A stretch of DNA of 64,000 bases, from positions 62,001-126,000 of the forward strand of contig JAIRVR010000031.1 in the NCBI GenBank assembly GCA_031253795.1, in the 5' to 3' direction. The stretch is from Burkholderiaceae bacterium. GTDB lineage: Bacteria; Pseudomonadota; Gammaproteobacteria; Burkholderiales; Burkholderiaceae_C. The translations under genes and the position numbers were made by a program. Shown here piece after piece: positions 9,528 through 18,593 of the stretch (positions within the stretch are counted from its first letter, which is position 1; every line of letters begins with the position of its first letter). Below the pieces are notes generated by a model that worked only from the letters and a program-made list of their open reading frames with translations, had not been told where the DNA came from and searched no databases.

Positions 9528-10526
9528 CTACTCGGGCTGGATGCCGGCGGCCTTGATGACCTGGCCCCATTTCTGGGTCTCGGCGGCCTGGAAGGCGGCC
9601 AGCTCCTGCGGCGAGGCGATCCAGCCTTCGGAGCCCGACATCTCGAAGAAGGACTTGGCTCCCGCGCTGTGCACGGCATCGGACAGCAGGCGGTTGAGGC
9701 GGGCGACCACCGCCTCGGGCGTGCCGGCCGGCGCATAGGCTGCGAACCAGTAGCCCATGTCATAGCCCTTGACGCCGGCCTCTTCCAGCGTGGGCACTTC
9801 GGGCAGCTGCGGGCTGCGCTTGGTGGTCGAGTAGCCCAGGGCCCGCAGCTTGCCCGACTTGATCTGGGGCACGCCGGTCGAGGTGTCGGTGATCATCAGA
9901 TCGATCTGACCGCCCAGCAGGTCGGTGATGGCCAATGGATTGCTCTTGTAGGGCACATGCATCAGGTCCACACCCGCCAGCTGCTTGAGCATTTCGCCGG
10001 CCACGCGGCTGGACGAGCTGCCGCTGCCGAAAGACAGCTTGCCGGGCTGCTTTCTGGCGGTGGCCAGCAGCTCGCCCACATTCTTGTAGGGTGCATCGGC
10101 GCGCACCACCAGCACCTGGCCACCCTTGCCCAGACCGGCCAACGGCGCGAAGTCCTTGACCGCGTCATAGGGCAGTTTCTTGTACAGATGCTGGTTGGCC
10201 GCATGCGTGGTGTTGGTGGTGATCAGCACCGTGTAGCCATCGGGCGCCGAGCGTGCCACCTGCTGGGCCGCGATCATGCCGCTGGCTCCGCCCTTGTTTT
10301 CGACCACCACGGCCTGCCGTGTGGCCGTGGTCACGGCCTGGCCCAGTGCGCGCGCCAGCTGGTCCGTGGCGCTGCCCGCCGCAAACGGCACGACGAAGGT
10401 CACGGGCTTGGATGGAAAGTCCTGGGCCAGGGCCGGGGCCGGGGCGGCCACGCCGGCCAGTGCGCAGGCGGCCAGCGCGACCAGGCTGCGGCGCGAATGA
10501 CGGGGAAAGCGGGAAAGCGGTTGCAT
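9528..10526 (-). CDS. Bug/TctC-family periplasmic solute-binding protein
   Basis: 332 aa with a signal peptide (SRRSLVALAACALAGVAAPAPALA) and the family hallmark DFPSKPVTFVVPFAAGSATD followed by VVVENKGGASGMIAAQ. Tripartite tricarboxylate transporter (TTT) receptors of this type bind carboxylates in the periplasm. No TctA/TctB membrane genes are in the window, which is usual for Comamonadaceae, where orphan Bug genes are abundant. It sits between the AtuA pair and the lipoprotein hydrolase in one operon; its ligand is probably the pathway substrate, unknown here. Confidence 0.92.
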   Translation of the reverse strand: MQPLSRFPRHSRRSLVALAACALAGVAAPAPALAQDFPSKPVTFVVPFAAGSATDQLARALGQAVTTATRQAVVVENKGGASGMIAAQQVARSAPDGYTVLITTNTTHAANQHLYKKLPYDAVKDFAPLAGLGKGGQVLVVRADAPYKNVGELLATARKQPGKLSFGSGSSSSRVAGEMLKQLAGVDLMHVPYKSNPLAITDLLGGQIDLMITDTSTGVPQIKSGKLRALGYSTTKRSPQLPEVPTLEEAGVKGYDMGYWFAAYAPAGTPEAVVARLNRLLSDAVHSAGAKSFFEMSGSEGWIASPQELAAFQAAETQKWGQVIKAAGIQPE

Positions 10527-10568
10527 GTCTGTCTCCTTTGTAGTGGTGATTTCTGTGAGGGTCGGCGC

Positions 10569-10931
10569 CTATTCGGGCGCCAGGTGCGGCAGCAGGGCCG
10601 CCGGCACCTCGACCGGCATCTGCAGCAGCCAGTACGACAAGGCCTTGCCGTGGCTGTCCAGGTTGAGGGCGTCGTTCACGCCGCCATCGAGCACGCCGTC
10701 CAGTACCCAGTTCATGGCCTGCAGGCGCTGCAGCACGAAGCGCTGCACCTGCACGGGGCACCGTGCCGCGAAATGCGCGGCCACGCGCTGTTCGCTGACC
10801 TGCTCCACCAGGACGGGCCAGCAGGCGGCATTCCAGGCGATCAGGCTGATGTTGGAGCGGTTGCCCTTGTCGCCCGTGCGCCCGTGGGCCAGGCGATACA
10901 GCGGCACGGAGGTGGTAGCTGCGGCATTCAT
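10569..10931 (-). CDS. AtuA-associated small ferredoxin-like-fold protein
   Basis: 120-aa protein beginning with the conserved LYRLAHGRTGDKGNRSNISLIAW pattern typical of the small domain that follows AtuA (DUF1446) proteins, either fused or as a separate gene. It overlaps the upstream AtuA-like gene by 4 nt (ATGA), showing translational coupling and probable complex formation. No enzymatic activity is established for the isolated domain. In Pseudomonas the atu genes serve acyclic terpene (citronellol/geraniol) breakdown, but AtuA-like pairs occur in many other catabolic operons, so the substrate is not predicted. Confidence 0.85.
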   Translation of the reverse strand: MNAAATTSVPLYRLAHGRTGDKGNRSNISLIAWNAACWPVLVEQVSEQRVAAHFAARCPVQVQRFVLQRLQAMNWVLDGVLDGGVNDALNLDSHGKALSYWLLQMPVEVPAALLPHLAPE

Positions 10932-12328
10932 GCGGCGACCTCCCCGGCCCAGTTCCAGCCCGTGGCGACCTGATCCTGGGGCAGCAGGCAGGACAGGGTG
11001 CCCAGACGCGCGCGCAGCGCCGTTCGCACGCCGCCGCCCCCGGCCGGACCACAGGTGTAGAGCGCGTTGACCTCGCGCGCCAGGCGGCGCGCCTGGGCCT
11101 GCGTGGGCCGCAGCCAGGCCGCGCGCAATCGCACGTCCTGCGAGGGGACGGCAGCGGCGGGCTGGGCATCGCGCCAGCGCCCGCCGTCATCGCCCAGTAT
11201 GCTGGCCACGCCGATCCAGTCCAGGCGCAGCCCGCCATCGGCCTCGGCGTCCAGGCGCTCGCGCAGCACGGCGCCGGCCAGCTGGGCACGCTCCAGGGCG
11301 CGCGGGCCGGCATAGGAAATCTCGCCCTCGGCCAGCCAGCCCGAGGCATGGCAGACATTGACCTTGTAGCAGCCGTTGTGCGCATGGCCGCGCACGCCGC
11401 TCAGGCGCACGGCGTCCGGACCCACCTGGCGGACCTCGGCCTCTCCCAGGTCTGCCACCACGTCGGGCGTCAGATAGGCCGCGGGATCGTGCACTTCGTA
11501 GAGCAGTTGCTCCTTGACCGTGCGCTCGCTGACCAGGCCGCCCGTGCCCTCGGGCTTGGTGATGGTGCAGTCGCCCGAGTCCTCGATGATGGCAATCGGG
11601 TAACCCAGCCGCGCCAGGCCCTGCACATCCTTGAAGCCCGGATCGGCGAAATAGCCGCCCGTGACCTGGGCCCCGCATTCGAGCAGATGGCCGGCCATGG
11701 TGGCACGCGCCAGGCGGTCCCAGTCATCCCAGGCCCAGCCGAAATGCGCCATGGCCGGTCCCAGTGTCAACGAGGGATCGGACACCCGGCCCGCAACCAC
11801 GATTTCGGCGCCCGCGGCCAGGGCTTCGGCGATGGCGCGCGCGCCGATATAGGCATTGGCGCTGACCAGGGTGTCATCGGGGAAATCCTGACCCAGGGCC
11901 GCGCGCAGCGCGCCACGGTGGGCAGGCCCGCTGACGTCGTCCCCCTGCACGACGGCGATACGCGGTGCGCGCAGGCCCAGGCGGTTGGCCAGCCCCGCGA
12001 TACAGCGCGCCGCCCCCTCGGGATTGGCGGCACCGAAGTTGCTGACGATGCGTATGCCGTGCTCCAGACAGTCGGCCAGCACGGGCTCCAGCAGCTCCTC
12101 CAGCAGCGGCTCGTAGCCCGCCTCGGGCTGGTCACGGCGCGCAAGCTGGGCCAGGGCCAGGGTGCGCTCGGCCAGGGTTTCAAAGATCAGGCAGGCTGGC
12201 TGGCCGCTGGCCGCCAGCGCCCGCACCACGGGGGCGGCCGCGTCGGTGCGGTCGCCCGAAAAGCCCGCGGCGCAGCCCACCCACAGGGCAGGCTTGGCGG
12301 CAGGAATGGGGGTATCCAGGTTCTCCAT
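10928..12328 (-). CDS. AtuA-family (DUF1446) catabolic protein
   Basis: 466-aa protein starting MENLDTPIPAAKPALWVGCA and continuing GFSGDRTDAAAPVVRALAAS, with family segments IRIVSNFGAANPEG, IVVAGRVSDPSLTLGPAMAHFGW and QVTGGYFADPGFKDV. The ORF track shows a 984-aa reading frame, but the upstream half is antisense to the LysR gene and thiL, so I start at the ATG at 12328. First gene of the four-gene operon AtuA, small AtuA domain, Bug protein, lipoprotein hydrolase. Its divergent neighbour is a LysR regulator, the classic arrangement for control from the shared 153-bp gap. Biochemical function of the family is poorly known. Confidence 0.88.
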   Translation of the reverse strand: MENLDTPIPAAKPALWVGCAAGFSGDRTDAAAPVVRALAASGQPACLIFETLAERTLALAQLARRDQPEAGYEPLLEELLEPVLADCLEHGIRIVSNFGAANPEGAARCIAGLANRLGLRAPRIAVVQGDDVSGPAHRGALRAALGQDFPDDTLVSANAYIGARAIAEALAAGAEIVVAGRVSDPSLTLGPAMAHFGWAWDDWDRLARATMAGHLLECGAQVTGGYFADPGFKDVQGLARLGYPIAIIEDSGDCTITKPEGTGGLVSERTVKEQLLYEVHDPAAYLTPDVVADLGEAEVRQVGPDAVRLSGVRGHAHNGCYKVNVCHASGWLAEGEISYAGPRALERAQLAGAVLRERLDAEADGGLRLDWIGVASILGDDGGRWRDAQPAAAVPSQDVRLRAAWLRPTQAQARRLAREVNALYTCGPAGGGGVRTALRARLGTLSCLLPQDQVATGWNWAGEVAA

Positions 12329-12481
12329 GGCTGCCAATGTAGGCAGGGGCTGGTAATCTGTGAAATCGATTGTTCGGATCGACTTATTTGAATTTTCGAT
12401 AACTCCCCTGGCCGCTCCACGCCCTCTCCTGTACGGAATGGGCCACACCGCCGGCGCAAAACAGTGCCTGGAAACGCCCTG
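12329..12481. promoter_or_regulatory. Divergent promoter region of the AtuA operon and the LysR gene
   Basis: 153-bp gap between two divergent starts, AT-rich around 12350-12410 (AATCGATTGTTCGGATCGAC, then TTATTTGAATTTTCGAT). The CGAT...ATCG arms around TTGTTCGG are a plausible LysR binding dyad. No exact box can be proved from one copy. Confidence 0.45.
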
Positions 12482-13414
12482 ATGAATATTTCGTCCCGCC
12501 AGCTCGATGCCTTCATCGCCCTGGCCCAGCTCAGCAGCTTCACGCTGGCCGCACAGCGCTGCCATCTGTCGCAGCCGGCCTTCAGCGCCTTGATCAAGGG
12601 CCTGGAGGACGGCGTGGGCGTGCGCCTGTTCGACCGCAGCACGCGCCATGTGGCCCTGACCCAGGAAGGCGGCCAGTTCCTCGATGCCGCGCTGCGCATA
12701 CGCAGCGACCTGGGCGATGCCGTGCAGGGCCTGCGCGAGGCCGCAGCCCTGCAGCGCGGACGCATTTCCATCGCCCTGCTGCCGTCGCTGGCCGCGGCCT
12801 GGCTGCCTCCGGTATTGGCCCTGTTCCATGCACGCCATCCAGGCATTCAGCTGCAGGTGTCGGACCTGCTGTCCGAGTCCTGCATCGCCCAGGTCGCGTC
12901 CGGCCAGGCCGACCTGGCTCTGGCCGCCATCCGTGCCGATACCGAGGAGCTGCAGGCCGAGTGGTTCTGCGCAGACCGCCTGCATCTGGTCTGCCGCGCC
13001 GACCATCCGCTGGCGGCCCTGCCAGCGCCGCGCATGGCCCAGCTGCAGTCCTATCCCTTCATCCAGCTGGCGCGCCACAGCAGCGTGCGCCAATACCTCG
13101 AGTCGCAGGCCGCGGCACCCGCACTCAACACCCTGCTGGAAGTGGAGCACCTGGCCACGGTGACGGGCATGGTGCGCGCGGGCCTGGGAATCAGCGTGGT
13201 ACCGGCCCTGGCCCTGTTCCATTTTCTGCAGCCCGACCTGGTCACGCGCCCCCTGGCCGATGCCGACCGCCAGCGCGACCTCTACCTGGTGCGCAGACGC
13301 CACCGCAGCCTGTCGCCGGCCGCCCAGGCCTTCCACACGCTGGCGCTGGAGCACCGGCCCGGCGGCCCGGTGGCCCGGCGATGGCCAGGCCGCACAATAA
13401 GCGCATCGCCATAG
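12482..13414 (+). CDS. LysR-family transcriptional regulator
   Basis: 310-aa LTTR. The N-terminal winged HTH is plain: SSRQLDAFIALAQLSSFTLA, then HLSQPAFSALIKGLEDGVGVRLFDRSTR. It is followed by a periplasmic-binding-like effector domain (RISIALLPSLAAAWLPPVLA, then AGLGISVVPALALF near residue 245). I use the ATG at 12482, which gives the usual N-terminus; the track start six codons earlier is a GTG. It is divergent from the AtuA operon and most likely its activator, responding to a pathway metabolite (inference from position). thiL follows on the same strand after 19 bp. Confidence 0.93.
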   Translation: MNISSRQLDAFIALAQLSSFTLAAQRCHLSQPAFSALIKGLEDGVGVRLFDRSTRHVALTQEGGQFLDAALRIRSDLGDAVQGLREAAALQRGRISIALLPSLAAAWLPPVLALFHARHPGIQLQVSDLLSESCIAQVASGQADLALAAIRADTEELQAEWFCADRLHLVCRADHPLAALPAPRMAQLQSYPFIQLARHSSVRQYLESQAAAPALNTLLEVEHLATVTGMVRAGLGISVVPALALFHFLQPDLVTRPLADADRQRDLYLVRRRHRSLSPAAQAFHTLALEHRPGGPVARRWPGRTISASP

Positions 13415-13433
13415 GCATAAGAAGGCCTCCAAC

Positions 13434-14399
13434 GTGGGTGAATTCGACCTGATCCGCCGCTTCTTCCAGCGCCCCGTGCGCCACGCCGTCCTGGGCGTGG
13501 GCGACGACTGCGCCCTGCTGGCGCCCGCGCCCGGCATGCAGCTGGCCATCTCCAGCGACATGCTGGTCGAGGGTCGGCATTTCTTCGCTGACGTGGATGC
13601 ACGTCTGCTGGGGCACAAGGCACTGGCCGTGAACCTTTCCGACCTCGCCGCCTGCGGCGCGCGGCCCCTGGGCTTTACGCTGGCCCTGTCCCTGCCCCGC
13701 GCCGACGCCGCGTGGACCGAAGCCTTTGCCGGCGGCCTGCTGGCCCTGGCCGATGCCCACGGCTGCGAACTCATAGGCGGCGACACCACCCAGGGACCGC
13801 TGAACATCTGCATTACCGTCTTCGGCGAAGTGCCTCCGGGCCAGGCCCTGCTGCGCAGCGGTGCCCGCGCAGGCGATGACATCTGGGTCAGCGGCAGCCT
13901 GGGCGATGCGCGCCTGGCACTGCAGGCCCTGCTGGGTCAGACGCCGCTGGCACCCCCGGCGCTGGCCGCCGCGCGCCAGCGCCTGGAGGCGCCCACGCCA
14001 CGCGTGGCCCTGGGCCAGGCGCTGCGCGGCATCGCAAGCAGCGCGCTGGACCTCAGCGACGGCCTGCTGGGCGACCTGGGCCATATCCTGGCGCAATCGC
14101 AGGTGGGTGCCTGCGTGGACACCCGCCTCACCACGCCGCTTCTGGAGGCCGGCCGCAACGTCCGCCTGCCCGTCGACCTGGTGCACCAGTGCACGCTGGC
14201 CGGTGGTGATGACTACGAGCTGTGTTTCACGGCACCGGCCGGACGGCGCGAAGCCGTGGCAGCAGCCGGCCAGGCCAGTGCCGTGCGCGTCACCCGCATC
14301 GGCCGCATCGAGGCCGAACCCGGCCTGCGCCTGATCGGCCCCGACGGACAGCCGCTGTCACCACGATGGGCCTCGTTCGACCATTTCGCCGCGACCTGA
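13434..14399 (+). CDS. thiL: Thiamine-monophosphate kinase
   Basis: ATP-dependent phosphorylation of thiamine monophosphate to the cofactor thiamine diphosphate. 321 aa, GTG start, PurM-like fold. Family motifs: GEFDLIRRFFQRP at the N-terminus, the metal/ATP site GVGDDCALL, ISSDMLVEGRHFF, KALAVNLSDLAACGARPLG, GGDTTQGPLNI, SALDLSDGLLGDLGHI and GGDDYELCFT. Length is normal. It lies between the LysR gene and the DUF4139 protein, with pgpA and cinA beyond; a thiL-pgpA-cinA order is common in betaproteobacteria, here with the DUF4139 gene in between. Confidence 0.97.
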   Translation: MGEFDLIRRFFQRPVRHAVLGVGDDCALLAPAPGMQLAISSDMLVEGRHFFADVDARLLGHKALAVNLSDLAACGARPLGFTLALSLPRADAAWTEAFAGGLLALADAHGCELIGGDTTQGPLNICITVFGEVPPGQALLRSGARAGDDIWVSGSLGDARLALQALLGQTPLAPPALAAARQRLEAPTPRVALGQALRGIASSALDLSDGLLGDLGHILAQSQVGACVDTRLTTPLLEAGRNVRLPVDLVHQCTLAGGDDYELCFTAPAGRREAVAAAGQASAVRVTRIGRIEAEPGLRLIGPDGQPLSPRWASFDHFAAT

Positions 14400-14412
14400 A
14401 CCCACGCTAGGA

Positions 14413-16053
14413 ATGCCCATGCTCCCCCGCTTTTTCCTGACCCTGCTGGCCACGGCCTGCGCAAGCCTGGCCGCCACGGCAGCCCAGGCCCAGGAGGCCG
14501 CTGCGCGCGCGCCTTCGGCAGCGCCCATTTCGCGTGTCACCCTGTATCCCGGCGTCGCCTCGGTCGAGCGCACCGCCCGCGTTGCCGCGGGAACACGCCA
14601 GCTGGTCTTCGAATGCCTGCCCGCCGGCCTCGACCCGCAAAGCCTGCAGGTCAGCGCCGATGCCGGCGTGCGCCTGGGCGACTACAAGGTCCAGCTGCAG
14701 CCGCGCGAACTGGCCTCCAAGGCCTGCGCCAGCCCGCTGGAACAGCAGATCCGGTCGCTGGAGGACCAGTTGGCCGCCCTGGAGGCCGACGAGGCCGCGG
14801 CCAGGCTTGTGGGCGACTACCTGCAGGGCCTGGCCAGGCCTGGCGGCGATGAGGCCCGGGCCACGGCCCTGCCCTCGGCCGGCCAGTTGGGCGCCGCCAC
14901 CGAGGCCTTGCGCGCCACCAGCCGAGGCAACACCTTGCGTGCCCACCAATTGCTGCGGCAAAAGCAGGCCCTGCAGGAGCAGCTCAAGCCACTGCAGCTC
15001 GAGCGCGACCGCACGGGCACGGGCAATGCCCAGGTGATGAAGGTCAGCGTGCAACTGGCCAGCGCCGGCGATGCCGCCGTGCAGCTGACCTACCAGGTGC
15101 GCGGCCCGGGCTGGCAGCCCAGCTACCGTGCCCATCTCGATGCCGGCAAGGGCGTGGTGCGCCTGGAGCGCCTGGCCCTCGTGGCCCAGAACAGCGGCGA
15201 GGACTGGAGCCAGGTGCAGTTGCTGCTGTCCACGGGCCAGCCCGCACGCAGCACCCAGGGCCGGCTGCCCAGGCCCTGGACGCTGGACGTGGAGCGCCCC
15301 CGCCCCGCCATGATGCCCCCGCCCGCTCCCGCACCGGCCCCCGCCGCCATGGTGGAGCGTGCCCAGAAATCCCTGGCCGCCGACGCCGCGGCCGAGCTGC
15401 CGGCGCTGGACGTATCCAGCATCCAGACCGCCTATGCCACCCAGTTCTCCGTACCCTACCGGATCAGCGTGCCCTCCAGCAGCGAGCGCGTGACCCTGGC
15501 CCTGGGAACCCAGGACCTGCCGGCCAGCGTGCTCACGCGCACGGCGCCTGGCGTGGAAGAAGCCGCCTACCTGGTGGCCCAGGTGGCCGCACCCGCCGGC
15601 GTCTGGCCCGCAGGACCGGTGGCCCTGTACCGGGATGGCGCGTTCGCGGGCCAGGGCCGGCTGGACTTCGGCAATGCCGCAGCCCTGGCCCAGGGCCTGT
15701 CCTTCGGCCGTGACGACAGGGTACTGGTGCGCAGGCTGCCGGCGGACTCGGCCACGGGCAGCAGCGGCCTGCTCGGCAGCAGCGCCGAGCGCCAGGTCGT
15801 CCACCGCTATCAGGTGGACAACCGCCACGACCGAGCCATCGAGCTGCAGGTGCTGGAAGCGGCCCCGGTGTCGCGCAACGACCAGATACGCGTGCAGTCG
15901 CAGTACAGTCCGCAGCCGGCCACCACACGCTGGAATGACAGCCCGGGCATGGTCGCCTGGCAGCAGCCCCTGGCCGCGGGCGCAAGCGCCAGCTTCGAGG
16001 CAAGACACCAGATCCGCCATCCGCAGGACCTGGCGGTGGACGAGAGACAGTGA
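14413..16053 (+). CDS. DUF4139/MuiA-like exported protein
   Basis: 546-aa protein with a signal peptide ending near AATAAQAQE. It has the typical VTLYPGVASVERTARVAAGT opening, a helical coiled-coil stretch around residues 110-195 (LEQQIRSLEDQLAALEADE) and a DUF4139 body with the family-typical YQVRGPGWQPSYRAHLD and NSGEDWSQVQLLLSTGQP. A Pro/Ala-rich linker (about 300-315) splits the body. Related proteins were called mucoidy inhibitor A, but the molecular role is unknown; it is probably periplasmic or envelope-associated. The ATG follows thiL by 13 bp, so transcription is likely shared. Confidence 0.82.
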   Translation: MPMLPRFFLTLLATACASLAATAAQAQEAAARAPSAAPISRVTLYPGVASVERTARVAAGTRQLVFECLPAGLDPQSLQVSADAGVRLGDYKVQLQPRELASKACASPLEQQIRSLEDQLAALEADEAAARLVGDYLQGLARPGGDEARATALPSAGQLGAATEALRATSRGNTLRAHQLLRQKQALQEQLKPLQLERDRTGTGNAQVMKVSVQLASAGDAAVQLTYQVRGPGWQPSYRAHLDAGKGVVRLERLALVAQNSGEDWSQVQLLLSTGQPARSTQGRLPRPWTLDVERPRPAMMPPPAPAPAPAAMVERAQKSLAADAAAELPALDVSSIQTAYATQFSVPYRISVPSSSERVTLALGTQDLPASVLTRTAPGVEEAAYLVAQVAAPAGVWPAGPVALYRDGAFAGQGRLDFGNAAALAQGLSFGRDDRVLVRRLPADSATGSSGLLGSSAERQVVHRYQVDNRHDRAIELQVLEAAPVSRNDQIRVQSQYSPQPATTRWNDSPGMVAWQQPLAAGASASFEARHQIRHPQDLAVDERQ

Positions 16054-16084
16054 AGCCGGCCAAGGCGGCGCTTATCATCCCGGC

Positions 16085-16669
16085 ATGAGTGACGCGCCGC
16101 TGCGGCCGGAGCATTCCGGCATCCCTGCATCCCCTTCCCATCCCCCTGCGGCACCCCCACCGGCCGGCATGGCCCGGCCTACGCTGGATTTCATGATGGC
16201 CCACCCGGCCCACTTCATCGCCATGGGCCTGGGCTCGGGCCTGGGGCGCATCGCGCCGGGCACCGTGGGCACGCTGTGGGCCTGGCTGTCCTACCTGCTG
16301 CTGCAGCACTGGTTCAGGCCGGCCCAGATCGGCCTGCTGATCGCGGCCAGCATCCCGCTGGGCTGGTGGGCCTGCACCGTCACGGCGCGCCACATGCGCG
16401 TGTCCGACCCGGGCAACCTGGTCTGGGACGAGATCGTCGCCTTCTGGCTGGTGCTGTGGCTGGTCATGCCCACGGGCTTCTGGGGACAGGCCGTGGCCTT
16501 CGCCCTGTTCCGCTTTTTCGACGCAGTCAAGCCCCAGCCCGTGAAATGGGCCGACCGCCGGTTCAAGGGCTTTGGCTGGCGTGGCGGCTGGGGCATCATG
16601 TTCGATGACCTGGTCGCGGCTTTCTGCACCCTGCTGGTCATTGCCCTGTGGCGCCATGCCGTGGGCTGA
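16085..16669 (+). CDS. pgpA: Phosphatidylglycerophosphatase A
   Basis: 194-aa membrane enzyme that dephosphorylates phosphatidylglycerol phosphate to phosphatidylglycerol. The domain begins after a Pro-rich N-terminal tail of about 35 aa with FMMAHPAHFIAMGLGSGLGRIAPGTVGTL (PgpA signature), followed by LVWDEIVAFWLVL and the DAVKPQPVKWADRR segment, which carry the conserved acidic and Lys residues, and FDDLVAAFCTLLV. The track ORF is longer at the 5' end, but that part overlaps the DUF4139 gene in another frame; the start at 16085 keeps a 31-bp gap. cinA follows almost immediately. Confidence 0.94.
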   Translation: MSDAPLRPEHSGIPASPSHPPAAPPPAGMARPTLDFMMAHPAHFIAMGLGSGLGRIAPGTVGTLWAWLSYLLLQHWFRPAQIGLLIAASIPLGWWACTVTARHMRVSDPGNLVWDEIVAFWLVLWLVMPTGFWGQAVAFALFRFFDAVKPQPVKWADRRFKGFGWRGGWGIMFDDLVAAFCTLLVIALWRHAVG

Positions 16670-16679
16670 GGAAAGGCAC

Positions 16680-17168
16680 ATGCACACCACCGATGGACCC
16701 GTGGCCACGCTGGCCGGCCTGCTGCGCACGCACGGCGCCATGCTGGCCACGGCCGAAAGCTGTACGGGCGGCATGATCGCCGCGGCCTGCACGGACCTCG
16801 CGGGGTCCAGCGAATGGTTCGAGCGCGGCTTCGTCAGCTATTCCAATGAGGCCAAGCATGACCTGCTGGGCGTGCCCATGGCCCTGATCGCGGACCATGG
16901 CGCCGTCAGCGAGCCCGTGGCGCACGCCATGGCCGAGGGGGCGGTCGCCCGTTCGCGCGCGCAGTGCGCCGTGGCCGTGACGGGCGTGGCCGGGCCGGGC
17001 GGCGGCACTGCGGCCAAGCCCGTGGGCACGGTCTGGTTCGGCTGGCATGTGGGTGGCGTCACACACACCGAGTGCATGCGCTTTGACGGCGACCGCGCCG
17101 CCGTGCGCCAGGCCACGGTGGAGCATGCGCTGCAGCGCCTGGTGGCGCTGCTCAGCGAAGGGCCTTGA
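16680..17168 (+). CDS. pncC: CinA-type nicotinamide-nucleotide amidohydrolase (PncC)
   Basis: 162-aa single-domain CinA C-terminal protein that deamidates NMN to nicotinate mononucleotide in the pyridine nucleotide salvage cycle. Motifs: LLRTHGAMLATAESCTGGMI (catalytic Ser region), GSSEWFERGFVSYSNEAK, AVAVTGVAGPGGGTAAKPVGTV. I begin at the ATG at 16680, preceded by GAGGAAAGG, rather than at the upstream start in the track, which overlaps pgpA. The 3' end overlaps the convergent HTH gene by 17 bp. Confidence 0.94.
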   Translation: MHTTDGPVATLAGLLRTHGAMLATAESCTGGMIAAACTDLAGSSEWFERGFVSYSNEAKHDLLGVPMALIADHGAVSEPVAHAMAEGAVARSRAQCAVAVTGVAGPGGGTAAKPVGTVWFGWHVGGVTHTECMRFDGDRAAVRQATVEHALQRLVALLSEGP

Positions 17169-17466
17169 GCAATCTGTGCGCGATGTCCTGCAGCGGCGCC
17201 GGCAGGGAGCGGTAGCTTTCGAGCAGGCGCTGCTCGTCCACGGGCAGGGGGGCGCCATCGTCCTCCAGCCCGGCCACGAGCTCCAGCGCCGTGGTCTGCA
17301 GGGCCAGGGCCACACGGGCCAGGGTATCGTTCTTGAGCGTGCGGATGGCGCCCGACTCGATCTGCGACACGGCCGAGGCCGTGATGCCTGCGGCATCGGC
17401 CAGCCGGCCCTGGGTCATCCCCAGCTCGGCGCGGCGGGCGCGTATGCGTTCACCAATGTGTTTCAT
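17152..17466 (-). CDS. XRE-family helix-turn-helix regulator
   Basis: 104-aa protein with a Cro/CI-type HTH at residues 3-60 (IGERIRARRAELGMTQGRLA, then GITASAVSQIESGAIRTLKN) and a short helical tail. The track extends it upstream, but the extra residues run into the SEC-C gene in another frame; the ATG at 17466 gives the standard domain start. It ends inside the 3' end of cinA. It lies downstream of the SEC-C gene on the same strand, with a 34-bp gap. Target unknown; autoregulation or control of the neighbours is plausible. Confidence 0.85.
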   Translation of the reverse strand: MKHIGERIRARRAELGMTQGRLADAAGITASAVSQIESGAIRTLKNDTLARVALALQTTALELVAGLEDDGAPLPVDEQRLLESYRSLPAPLQDIAHRLLKALR

Positions 17467-17500
17467 GGCCGGCACAAAGAGACCACCGTGAACGGGCCGC

Positions 17501-18325
<825 letters not shown>

Positions 18326-18502
18326 GGCGGAAATCTCTCGGGAAAACGGGGGAAGGAACCGGCCACGGCCAGCCCCTGGATGAATGGCCCGCAGTGTATC
18401 CGCGCCGCCAAGCCCGTAGCTCCCGCTCGGGACATGTCCCCGAAAGCCCTCCCCCTCGCATCGACCACACCGTCGAAACTGGCGCCTTCCAAGACCAGGG
18501 GC

Positions 18503-18592
18503 ACCGAGCAAGAGCCGCCTCGCGGCGAAGGTGCCGTCCCCCTCCCCCGCGAAGCGGGCAGAGAGGGGGAAGCCGCGCAGCGGCTCAGGGGG
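18503..18592. repeat. GC-rich intergenic repeat-like element
   Basis: Intergenic DNA with nested short inverted arms (CCCCGCGAAGCGGG, GCCGCGCAGCGGC) set in C- and G-runs (GTCCCCCTCCCC, GAGAGGGGGAAG, CAGGGGG). From memory, elements of this look recur between genes in Comamonadaceae genomes. Only one copy is in the window, so repetition itself is not shown here. Confidence 0.4.
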
Positions 18593-18593
18593 T

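Noticed and set aside
9404-9763. N-terminal extension of the lipoprotein hydrolase ORF
   Set aside because: A clear signal peptide and lipobox begin at 9403, and the extra region overlaps the Bug gene in another frame.
10928-13882. 984-aa minus-strand ORF
   Set aside because: Only the last 466 codons match the AtuA family; the rest is antisense to the LysR gene and thiL.
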